A stretch of DNA of 64,000 nt from an uncultured Myxococcales bacterium. GTDB lineage: Bacteria; Myxococcota_A; UBA9042; DTJE01. A program made the translations under genes and the position numbers. Shown piece by piece: positions 9,601-16,832 of the stretch. The notes beneath the pieces are model-generated. The model worked only from the letters and a program-made list of their open reading frames with translations, did no database searches and was not told the DNA's origin. The DNA lies in the NCBI GenBank assembly GCA_937975765.1, contig CALJUR010000049.1, positions 34,270 to 98,269 of the forward strand. The letters run 5' to 3'. Position 1 is the first letter of the stretch; each line of letters starts with the position of its first letter.

Positions 9601-10423
9601 CAGACCCCGGCGCAGTCCTTGTCGCTGTCCGCGAGGTGGCCGGTCGTGCCGCCCGAACAGACGCCGCAACCGTCCAGGAGGGCCGTCCCGTTCGGGACGC
9701 CCGCGCAGTCCATGCAACTGGAGTCGTCGCCGCCGCAGACGCCGCAGTGTTCGACGAACATCCCCGTCGGCAGGCACTGGCGTCCCACGACGTCCCCGCC
9801 CCGCACCACGTCCCCGCATGCGAAACCCTGCGGGCAGATGCCGGGGTTCGCGGCGCAGTCCACCGAGCAGCCGGTCACCTCGCCGACCGTGATGCACAGG
9901 TCGGCCGGCCCGCCGCACTCGTCGTCGTCCGAGCAGGGGGCGCACAGGTCCGCCAGGGGATCCGGGGAGTCGGCCTCGCTGTCGGCGGCGTCCGGGACCG
10001 GTACGTCCGCGGTGTCCGGGACCGGTTCGTCCCCGACGTCCATCTTCCCCGGATCCGCGTCCTCGGCCTCCGGCACCGGGAGGTCCTCCACCTCGGGCCC
10101 GGGTTCTTCGGCACGTCCGGCTCGGCGTCCGGGATCGCGTCCGCAGGCACCTCGTCGCCGGGGTCCGGCTGGACGTCCGGCTGGACTGCGTCCCCGGGGT
10201 CCCGCGCCCCGACGTCCTCCGTCACCGCCTCGACGACGTCCGCCGGCGCCACGTCCGCGAGGTCGTCGCGCGGCAGGTCCAGGTTCTGCAGGCTGCCGTT
10301 GCCGCCGTCGCCTCCGCAGCCCCAGGCCACGGCGATCGCCAGCAGGCCCAGCACCAGCCACCTGGGTCCGGCGTCCCTGGACCCGTGGACGACCTTCCCC
10401 GCACCCTGCGCCCGACGCTGCAC
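6655..10423 (-). CDS. Giant Cys-rich lipoprotein/surface protein, N-terminal and central part (two frameshifts)
   Basis: The N-terminus (probable GTG at 10423) has a hydrophobic segment LVLGLLAIAVAWGC, then an acidic Asp/Pro/Val spacer. The frame must change near 10105-10113 (one base missing) to continue that spacer as PGPEVEDLPVPE. The central frame then runs without stop. It carries (i) a Cys-rich region (about 9950-8030) with ten copies of S-x-G-x-x-GHV-x-x-SD-x-D alternating with DCxGVCxGxA and LDxCGVC units; (ii) a MopE-like site DLDGDGIGN...DCDD; (iii) a soluble domain of about 210 residues (7800-7150) with LLIVELGTTAPGSG; (iv) more MopE repeats (EVCDGYDNDCNGIVD). At the G7 run the frame must change again; as sequenced it reads on to a stop at 5847 through Arg-rich nonsense. 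The role is unknown, perhaps calcium-dependent surface binding. Confidence 0.75.
8030..9770 (-). repeat. Coding repeat array: ten Cys-rich units
   Basis: Near-identical DNA blocks encode GHVANSDKDC-type segments. On the plus strand each contains TCCTTGTCGCTGTTCGCGAC or a close variant, recurring irregularly between about 8050 and 9650. Spacing varies because 1 to 4 DCxGVC modules lie between the blocks. Such high identity invites recombination and assembly collapse. Confidence 0.8.
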
Positions 10424-10499
10424 GCATCCCCGCTGGTCAATGACATCCCCTCCCTTCCGGTGGAAGGCCCTCGTGTCGTTCTCTGTGGAATCCTCGTCG

Positions 10500-10529
10500 A
10501 GGGTACTCGGTTTCCGCCGACACGCGCAA
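10500..10529 (-). promoter_or_regulatory. Possible promoter of the giant surface protein gene
   Basis: On the minus strand TTGCGC (10524-10529) and TACCCT (10500-10505) are 18 bp apart. TACCCT also serves as the apparent -10 box of the gene at 15103. The leader would be about 70 nt. The GAAGGGAGGGG at about 10450 lies rather far from the GTG at 10423. Confidence 0.3.
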
Positions 10530-10582
10530 CCCTTGGACTTGACGGTGGTCGGAGGCAACGAGGTCCCTCCAGGCATCCGGCA

Positions 10583-10610
10583 TTGACTTCCCGTTGGGGG
10601 GGAGTAGGCT
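10583..10610 (+). promoter_or_regulatory. Promoter of the coiled-coil lipoprotein gene
   Basis: TTGACT (10583-10588), 16 bp, TAGGCT (10605-10610). The predicted start is about 57 nt before ATG 10674. Confidence 0.45.
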
Positions 10611-10673
10611 GGGAAAAACACACACGGCGCACCCGCAACCTCAGGGTTCGGGCAATGCACCAGGGAGGATTTC

Positions 10674-11336
10674 ATGAGAGGTCCACGATTCTCGGGTCCG
10701 CTCGCCGGGGTGCTCCTGCTGCTGATGATCGGATGCGGCGAGAAGGCGCCCACCGACGAGTATCCGACCCTGTGCCGCCAGCGGCTGGACCTGGCAAACA
10801 CCGGCCATCCCGTCCCGACCGAGGACCCCGTTCCGGGAGTCCGGAATCGCCAGGATCAGGAGCAGAAGGCCCTGGCCGAAACGCACTCCAGGGAACTCCA
10901 GGAACTGGATGTCGCCCTGCAGACCGCCATCGATGCCGCGGCCGGCGGGCCCACGTGGACCATCCGCCGCGAGTTCGACCAGAAGCGCAGCGAGATCCGC
11001 GACCGTCATCGCCAGGCTCGGCGCGAACTGGAAGACCGCCACGAACGGGAGATGGCCGAGGCGCAGAAAGCCAAGGCGCGATTCGACGAGGGCATGTCCC
11101 GCGTCTCGATGTGCCGGGAGCGCCTGCAGACCGAGCGCCCCTGCCGCCAGAAGACCGCCTGCCAGTCGGCTGCCCAGACCCTGGCGGCCTTCGATGCCTG
11201 CCGGGATCCCTTCGGCTCCTCGTACATGGAGCGCTGCCTCAGCCGGAATGTCCCCGGCGCGCTCCGCGGGGCGAAGACCCCGGGGGACATGATGCCCGAA
11301 TGCACGCTGACGCTGGAGAACATGGTGGTCAACTGA
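10674..11336 (+). CDS. Coiled-coil lipoprotein of unknown function
   Basis: The 220-residue protein starts with a short basic signal, a Leu-rich core and the lipobox LMIGC (Cys21), so it is predicted to be a lipid-anchored envelope protein. Residues about 55-145 are strongly charged and helical (REFDQKRSEIRDRHRQARRE), consistent with a long coiled coil. The C-terminal third contains five cysteines (CRERL, PCRQKTAC, ACRDP, CLSR, ECTLT) that could form disulfides. GGGAGG precedes the ATG. No homologous family is recognised. It is followed after 58 bp by a membrane protein gene with its own GGAGG and may share a transcript with it. Confidence 0.75.
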   Translation: MRGPRFSGPLAGVLLLLMIGCGEKAPTDEYPTLCRQRLDLANTGHPVPTEDPVPGVRNRQDQEQKALAETHSRELQELDVALQTAIDAAAGGPTWTIRREFDQKRSEIRDRHRQARRELEDRHEREMAEAQKAKARFDEGMSRVSMCRERLQTERPCRQKTACQSAAQTLAAFDACRDPFGSSYMERCLSRNVPGALRGAKTPGDMMPECTLTLENMVVN

Positions 11337-11394
11337 GGCGTTCCCGTGACGTTCCCGCCTCTGCCGACGCGGGAACGAATCCAGGAGGTTCTCC

Positions 11395-12105
11395 ATGATC
11401 CAGAAGAGTTGCAGAATCACCGAAGGCTTGGATGACGGTTCCCTTTTCCACCGCGGCTTCTTCCTGTGCCTGGTCGCATGCGGCGTCCTGTTCGTCCTGG
11501 CCGAGTCGTTCCTGCTGGTCGCCGGGCTGTTCGGCGAAAAGGGGTACTTCCCGACGCTGAAGGCCTTGTTCGACGACTCCGCGTTCTTCGCGTTGCGCAG
11601 CATCATCGCCTCGCTGCTCACCCTCGCAGTGTCGGCGGCAGGCCTGGCGGCCATGCTGTGGATCACCTGGAAGAGGGCTTCGGACATCCGGAAGTCCGAG
11701 TACCAGGGGATCACCGTCATCGTCACGCGGGTCATCAAGCTGGTCGGGGAACTGGCCGCGATCGTGCCGGTGGTGGTTTCGACGAACATCTTCCTGGGCC
11801 TGATCTTCCTGACCGGACCGTACGGGCATCCCTTCGGACGCCTGCCGAAACTGGTCTACCAGCCCCTGGTGCAGCCCTTCCTGTCGGTCCTGAAGATCAC
11901 GCACGACATCGGGCTCGGCGGACGGGTCGGGAGTTTCGGGGAGTACCTGCTCTCCTGCCTGCTGGGCGGAGTGCTGACCCTCCTGGCCGGCCTGCTGGTG
12001 GCCTTCGTGATCGTGGTGGGCTGCTACTGGCTGGCGGAACTGGTCGGAATCGTCCACGGCTTCCTGATCCACCGTCCGCTGTTCGCCAGGGAATCGAAGG
12101 ACTGA
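11395..12105 (+). CDS. Polytopic inner-membrane protein of unknown function
   Basis: The 236 residues include about four long hydrophobic segments: around 22-47 (FLCLVACGVLFVLAESFLLV), 65-95, 115-145 (a VVVSTNIFLGLIFLTG region) and 185-220 (LLSCLLGGVLTLLAGLLVAF). The segments are joined by short charged loops. AGGAGG lies 7 nt before the ATG. It follows the coiled-coil lipoprotein gene, and the pair could form an inner-membrane/lipoprotein complex. No transporter motif or catalytic residue is recognisable. Confidence 0.75.
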   Translation: MIQKSCRITEGLDDGSLFHRGFFLCLVACGVLFVLAESFLLVAGLFGEKGYFPTLKALFDDSAFFALRSIIASLLTLAVSAAGLAAMLWITWKRASDIRKSEYQGITVIVTRVIKLVGELAAIVPVVVSTNIFLGLIFLTGPYGHPFGRLPKLVYQPLVQPFLSVLKITHDIGLGGRVGSFGEYLLSCLLGGVLTLLAGLLVAFVIVVGCYWLAELVGIVHGFLIHRPLFARESKD

Positions 12106-12149
12106 ACCGGCCTTCGGAGCACTTCCGGAATGCCCTGGACGCCCCGGGA

Positions 12150-14000
12150 TCACCGGGTCGCGGCCCGCGCCCGCTCGACGACCAGCCAGGACGACAGCAC
12201 GATGCCGGCCCCGGACGACGGGTACGCGGCGCCATCGTACAGGCTCCGGTACTCGACGACGGCGTCCGTGCCGGCCGGCGCCTGGGCGGTGACGTCGATC
12301 ACCTGCATGGCGACCTCGCGCCCGGGGCACCAGCCGTTGCGGCCGTACCACCAGGTGCCGTACTGGTTGGGCACGGTGCCCTGGACCGTCTGCAGCATGC
12401 ACCCTTCCGCGCTGCCGGCGCCCGGGAACGACACGACGTGCTCGACCCCGTTGACCGTGAAGTGGTGCGTGGTCGTGCAGAACTCGGCGCAGTTGCCCGG
12501 GTCGGCGCCGCCGTGGCCGGTCGCGACGACCGCCAGCGTGACGCGCGCGGCGTCGGCCGGGATCGGCACGGTCACGGGCAGGCGCCCGTCGTTGTATCCC
12601 GGCCCGAAGTCCCCGCCCGGGAACAGGAACCGGGCCTCGGACGGCCGCGTGGCGCGACCGGAATCCGACAGGCGCAGCGACAGTTCCACGGCGTAGGGCT
12701 GCTGGGTGTAGAAGGCCAGGCGCCGCGCGCCGCCGTCACGCAGCACCGGCAGCAGCGGCGAGACGTCGTGGACCCAGCGTCCGCGCCGGTGGTACGTCGT
12801 GATCCAGCGGCCCAGTTCGACGTCGCACGTTTCGGGGGCGTCCCGGTCGCACAGGTACAGGTGCACGATGTAGTCCCAGGCGGGGCAGGTGCCGTACTCG
12901 CCGTCGCCGTCGCAGCCCAGCGCCAGGTCCAGTTCCAGCGTGTCGAACCCGGCCATCGTCGCCGCGTCGGGCAACGTCACGTCCGCGTATCCCCGCGTGC
13001 CGGCCCATCCGGGGTCCGACAGGACCTCCCCCGTGAAGACGGGAACCACCGTCGCCGGGCGCGACTGCAGATCGGCCTCCCGCACGGCCTCGAAGTCGTA
13101 GTAGACCGCCTCGTTGGCGGCCATGCGCAGGTTCGGCGCGAACCACTGCTTCCCGGCGTCGTACAGGGCGTAGTCCGCGAAGGACCCCAGGAAGCGGATC
13201 CGCTGGAACCGGTCGATCGCGACCCCCCACCCGGGCGACTTCAGCAGCGTCCCCAGCCAGCCCGGCAGGTCGGCGCCGGCGCCGGTCACGACGTGCAGGC
13301 GCGACCGCAACTCCTGCGCATCCGCCGCGGGCGCGCCCGCCAGGTAGGCGTCGATCCTCTGCTGCAGCACCGCCATCGTCTCGTCCCGCTCGGCGGCGTC
13401 CGCCTTCATCGACACGAAGAAGACGTGCGCCGTGCGGGGCAGGTGGAACAGGAAGGTGTTGACGTTGTACCGGAAGAACGTGTCCGGCCAGCCCTGGTTC
13501 TGGCGGGGCTGGTCCGGCACGAACAGCAGGCTTTCGCAGCCGCTCCAGTTCGCCTTCAATCCCCAGGAGCCGCTCGTCGTCGGGATTTCCAGATCCCCGG
13601 CGACGGCCATCAGGGCCGCGGTGTCGGCCGCGTCGATCCAGGGCCGCCGGGGGGTGCCGTCCGGGCATGTCGGGGGCAGGGCCGCGTCGGGCGCGTCTTC
13701 GGGCACGGCGTCGTTCGCCTCGTCCCGCGCGGCGTCTTCCGGCGGCGCTTCCTCGGTCGGCAGGTCCCGCGGCTCCCCGTCCGCAAGGTCCCCGGACGTC
13801 CCGGCCTCCTCGTCGCGCCAGGCGTCCTCCGCGACCTCCTCCGGCAGGTCCGGCGCGACCTCCGGGACCTCCGCGACCGGCGCGTCCGCCGGGCCCGGGT
13901 CCGCCGTCCCGCCGTTCCCCCCGCAGGATGCCGGGCCCGCGACAAGGCCCGCGAAGGCCGCGACGAGGATCCGCCGCGACCACCGGTGCCGACTCCGCAT
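12150..14000 (-). CDS. PNGase F-like lipoprotein (peptide N-glycosidase F family)
   Basis: The 616-residue protein starts at the ATG preceded by GGAGGTGACC. A basic signal with LVAGPASC suggests a lipoprotein, although the lipobox is imperfect. Residues about 30-100 are an Asp/Glu/Pro-rich spacer. The C-terminal half, from about 335, carries hallmarks of the PNGase F jelly-roll pair: a strand with CPAWDY before VHLYLCD (the family places its catalytic Asp in such a W-D segment), then the paired Cys motif CAEFC, TTHHF, NGVEHVV, and VPNQYGTWWYGRNGWCPG. PNGase F removes N-glycans from the asparagine of glycoproteins. The central part (100-330) is novel to me. An exported glycoprotein-deglycosylating role is inferred. 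The gene is divergent from the ferredoxin-nitroreductase gene. Confidence 0.75.
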   Translation of the reverse strand: MRSRHRWSRRILVAAFAGLVAGPASCGGNGGTADPGPADAPVAEVPEVAPDLPEEVAEDAWRDEEAGTSGDLADGEPRDLPTEEAPPEDAARDEANDAVPEDAPDAALPPTCPDGTPRRPWIDAADTAALMAVAGDLEIPTTSGSWGLKANWSGCESLLFVPDQPRQNQGWPDTFFRYNVNTFLFHLPRTAHVFFVSMKADAAERDETMAVLQQRIDAYLAGAPAADAQELRSRLHVVTGAGADLPGWLGTLLKSPGWGVAIDRFQRIRFLGSFADYALYDAGKQWFAPNLRMAANEAVYYDFEAVREADLQSRPATVVPVFTGEVLSDPGWAGTRGYADVTLPDAATMAGFDTLELDLALGCDGDGEYGTCPAWDYIVHLYLCDRDAPETCDVELGRWITTYHRRGRWVHDVSPLLPVLRDGGARRLAFYTQQPYAVELSLRLSDSGRATRPSEARFLFPGGDFGPGYNDGRLPVTVPIPADAARVTLAVVATGHGGADPGNCAEFCTTTHHFTVNGVEHVVSFPGAGSAEGCMLQTVQGTVPNQYGTWWYGRNGWCPGREVAMQVIDVTAQAPAGTDAVVEYRSLYDGAAYPSSGAGIVLSSWLVVERARAATR

Positions 14001-14120
14001 GGTCACCTCCACGGGCCTGCCCCTGGTGCGTGTCGGCGGCATCGTACCACGCCACCCCCGCGAATCGCGCCCCGCCCATGCCGCCGTGCTACCCTCGCCG
14101 CATCGCGACGGAGGTCCCCC

Positions 14121-15005
14121 ATGGAAGCCCTGACCGGCCGGGTCGATGCATCGAGGTGCAACGGTTGCAACGCCTGCGTCAAGGCCTGCCCGCGGAACGT
14201 GCTGGAACTGGCGGACGGCCGGGCGCGCCCGATCGCCGGCCACGAGGGCCGCTGCTTCCGGTGCGGGCACTGCATGATGGCGTGCGACCGGGACGCCATC
14301 CGGGTGGAAGGGCTGGACCCGGCCGACTTCCAGGAGGCCCTGCCCTGGGGCTTCGACGCGGACGCCCTGGACCGCTTCCTGCAGTCCCGCCGATCCGTGC
14401 GACGCTTCCTGGACACGCCGGTCGACCGCGCGCTGCTGGACCGGCTGCTGGAACTGGCCGCCACGGCGCCCATGGGATGGCCGCCCCACACCACCTCCGC
14501 CGTGGTGCTGGCCGACAAGGCCGAGATCCGGCGCCTGCTGACCGTGATGCGGACGGGCTACGCGAAGATGGACCAGATGACCCGCAACTTCGTCGGCCGC
14601 GCCGCGATGAGGGTGTTCGCGGGCAAGGCGAACTGGCACATGCTGCGGGACTACATCCTGGACCTGACCCGCGAGGCGAACGAGGTCTTCGCGCAAACGG
14701 GCCAGGACAAGTTCCTGTACGAGGCCCCGGCCGTGATCCTGTTCCTGGGGGACCGCGACGGGCTGTGCTACGACCAGAACGCGTTGCTGGTGACCCAGGC
14801 GGCGATGCTGGCCGCCCACGCGCTGGGACTGGGCAGCACGATGATCGGCCTGATCCCCCCCATCGTCGACCGGTCGGACGTCCTGCGGAAGCGGTGGGGT
14901 ATCGCCCCCGGCCAGGCCGTGGTGTCTGCGATCGTCGTGGGGCACCCCGCCCTCCGGTTCGCACGGGTGCAGCGCCGACGGCTGGCCGGCGTGCGGTACG
15001 TGTGA
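14121..15005 (+). CDS. Ferredoxin-nitroreductase fusion protein
   Basis: The 294 residues begin with a 2[4Fe-4S] ferredoxin domain: CNGCNACVKACP at about 13-24 and CFRCGHCMMACD at about 45-56, each CxxCxxCxxxC. The rest is a nitroreductase-like FMN-binding fold (SRRSVRRFLDTPVDRALL; AATAPMGWPPHTT; AAHALGLGSTMIG). Such fusions are common in anaerobes and are thought to pass electrons from ferredoxin clusters to FMN. The substrate is unknown. GGAGG lies before ATG 14121, and a TACCCT box (14090-14095) is a possible -10. The C-terminus ends 95 bp before the histidine kinase gene. Confidence 0.85.
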   Translation: MEALTGRVDASRCNGCNACVKACPRNVLELADGRARPIAGHEGRCFRCGHCMMACDRDAIRVEGLDPADFQEALPWGFDADALDRFLQSRRSVRRFLDTPVDRALLDRLLELAATAPMGWPPHTTSAVVLADKAEIRRLLTVMRTGYAKMDQMTRNFVGRAAMRVFAGKANWHMLRDYILDLTREANEVFAQTGQDKFLYEAPAVILFLGDRDGLCYDQNALLVTQAAMLAAHALGLGSTMIGLIPPIVDRSDVLRKRWGIAPGQAVVSAIVVGHPALRFARVQRRRLAGVRYV

Positions 15006-15090
15006 CCCGCCAGGGGAAGGCAACCGCATCTCCCGCAGACCCGGCGCGCCCGCCGGCCTACGTCGCTTCCCTTTCCTCCCGAATCGCGGC

Positions 15091-15103
15091 TACCCTGGCC
15101 CCA
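15091..15103 (+). promoter_or_regulatory. -10 box of an apparently leaderless transcript
   Basis: TACCCT at 15091-15096 lies only 6 nt before ATG 15103, and there is no Shine-Dalgarno sequence. Transcription would begin at or next to the A of the ATG. Confidence 0.45.
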
Positions 15104-16683
15104 TGGACAACGACGGGAAGGAAGATCCCGCGGCCCCCCGGACGGACCGCAGACAGGGATGCGCCGAGAACGCTGCCGCAGCCGAGGCCCGGTACCGCAC
15201 GCTGTTCCAGGCGGCCAACGACGCCATCTTCCTGATGCAGGGGGACCGCTTCGTCGAGTGCAACCCGATGACCCTGAAGATCTACGGCTGCACCCAGGAG
15301 CAGATCCTCGGCCATCCCCCCTACCGGTTCTCGCCGCCCCGCCAGCCGGACGGCCGGGACTCGAAGCAGGCGGCCCTGGAGTACATCCAGGCGGCCATCG
15401 ACCAGGGGCCCCAGTTCTTCGACTGGGTGCACATCCGATACGACGGCACGCCCTTCCATGCCGAGGTGTCCCTGAACCGGGTCGACCTGCACGGGCAGGT
15501 CTACCTGCAGGCGATCGTCCGGGACGTCACCGACGCTCGCCGGCACGAGGAGGACCGCCAGCGGCTGGCCCGCATCGAGTCGCTGGGGCTCGTGGCCGGC
15601 GGGATCGCGCACGACTTCAACAACATCCTGGCCGCCGCGCTGGGATACGTGGAACTGGGCCTGCAGCGGGCGTCGCACCCGGCCGAGGTGACGGCGGCGC
15701 TGGACCGGGCCGTGTCCGCGATCGAGCGGGCCCGGAAACTGACCCAGCAACTGCTGGCGTTCGCGAAGGGCGGCGAGCCGGTGCTGCGGATGGTCTCGCT
15801 GCCCCGGTTGATCCCGGAGTCCGCGGACTTCGCCCTGCGGGGCTCGAACGTGGTCTGCCGGTGCGACTTCCAGGAAGGGCTGTGGCCGGTCGAGGTGGAC
15901 GAGGGGCAGATCGGCCAGGTGCTGCACAACCTGGTCCTGAACGCGCAGCAGGCGATGCCGCAAGGCGGCGAGGTCGTGATCCGGGCACGGAACGTGGAAC
16001 CGTCGAGGGATCCCGGGGCCGTCTCGCCGACCCTCTCCTTCGTGCGGATCGACGTGAACGACCGCGGGGGGGGGATCGCCCCGGAGCACCAGGCGCACAT
16101 CTTCGAGCCCTACTACACGACCAGGCCGAACGGCCTGGGCCTGGGCCTGCCGACGGCCTTCCGGATCGTGCAGAAGCACGGGGGCCGCCTGTCGCTGTCG
16201 GTGGAACCCGGGGTCGGCTGCACGTTCACGCTGCTGCTGCCGGCATCCCCGGGCGGAGTCCCCTCGTCGCACGCCCTGCCCCGGGTCCCGACACGGGGCC
16301 ACGGACGTCTGCTGGTCATGGACGACGAGTCGGTCCTGAGGGACCTGCTTCGGGAGGTGCTGTCCGACGCGGGGTACGAGGTCGTCTGCGCGGCGGACGG
16401 GGCCCGGGCCGTCGCGGAACTGGAGCAGTCGAAGCTGGAAGGAAAGCCGTTCGACCTCGCCATCCTGGACCTGACCGTCCCCGGCGGAATGGGCGGGCGC
16501 CAGGCGCTGCCCCTGCTGCGCGGCCTGGAGCCTCGCCTGCGAGTGATCGTGTCCAGCGGGTATTCCGTGGACCCCATCCTGTCCCGGTTCCAGGAGGAAG
16601 GGTTCGACGGCGCCTGTGCGAAGCCCTACCGGCTGGACACCCTGCTGTCCGAGATCCAGCGCGTGCTGGCCCGGCCCCGGTAG
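15103..16683 (+). CDS. PAS-domain hybrid histidine kinase with C-terminal receiver
   Basis: The 526-residue protein is soluble, with no membrane segment. Residues about 27-145 form a PAS domain (YRTLFQAANDAIFLM; VRDVTDAR). The phosphoacceptor region has H170 in GIAHDFNNIL. The ATPase domain shows the N box HNLVLNAQQAM, G1 VNDRGGGI and G2 GLGLPTA. The receiver (about 400-526) keeps the acidic pair in MDDE, phosphoacceptor D456 in LAILDLTVPG and K507 in CAKPY, so it looks active. This order (PAS-HisKA-HATPase-REC) suits a cytoplasmic sensor that phosphorylates its own receiver or passes phosphate to a separate regulator. No response regulator gene with a DNA-binding output is adjacent, so the target is unknown. 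Confidence 0.9.
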   Translation: MDNDGKEDPAAPRTDRRQGCAENAAAAEARYRTLFQAANDAIFLMQGDRFVECNPMTLKIYGCTQEQILGHPPYRFSPPRQPDGRDSKQAALEYIQAAIDQGPQFFDWVHIRYDGTPFHAEVSLNRVDLHGQVYLQAIVRDVTDARRHEEDRQRLARIESLGLVAGGIAHDFNNILAAALGYVELGLQRASHPAEVTAALDRAVSAIERARKLTQQLLAFAKGGEPVLRMVSLPRLIPESADFALRGSNVVCRCDFQEGLWPVEVDEGQIGQVLHNLVLNAQQAMPQGGEVVIRARNVEPSRDPGAVSPTLSFVRIDVNDRGGGIAPEHQAHIFEPYYTTRPNGLGLGLPTAFRIVQKHGGRLSLSVEPGVGCTFTLLLPASPGGVPSSHALPRVPTRGHGRLLVMDDESVLRDLLREVLSDAGYEVVCAADGARAVAELEQSKLEGKPFDLAILDLTVPGGMGGRQALPLLRGLEPRLRVIVSSGYSVDPILSRFQEEGFDGACAKPYRLDTLLSEIQRVLARPR

Positions 16684-16695
16684 GCGCCCCGCCCC

Positions 16696-16813
16696 AAATC
16701 AGGGACAGTCACCATTATTGACGTCTGAACATTTTGTATTTATTGGCAATTTGTATTCGCAGCAGCAAGTTCGGGCACTTGGGCAACAAATAATGGTGAC
16801 TGTCCCTGAATTT
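16696..16813. mobile_element. MITE-like element A with 24-25 bp inverted ends
   Basis: AATCAGGGACAGTCACCATT near 16697-16716 is matched on the opposite strand by AATGGTGACTGTCCCTGAAT near 16793-16812. The arms are almost perfect over 24-25 bp with one base offset. The interior of about 70 bp is AT-rich (a TTTTGTATTTATTGG stretch), unlike the surrounding DNA. There is no open frame inside. It lies between convergent genes and could form a long hairpin. The end core AGGGACAG is shared with elements at 35690 and 58891. Confidence 0.6.
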
Positions 16814-16832
16814 CCCCCCGACGCTGCTGGTG

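Noticed and set aside
8030..9770. Possible CRISPR array from regularly recurring DNA blocks
   Set aside because: The blocks are in frame, encode conserved Cys-rich protein units and have no spacers or cas genes.
6399..10586. Open frame of about 1395 codons on the plus strand, opposite the giant surface protein
   Set aside because: Its translation is Arg/Ala/Pro/His/Val-rich without any domain, as expected for the complement of Cys/Gly/Asp-rich coding DNA at this GC level.
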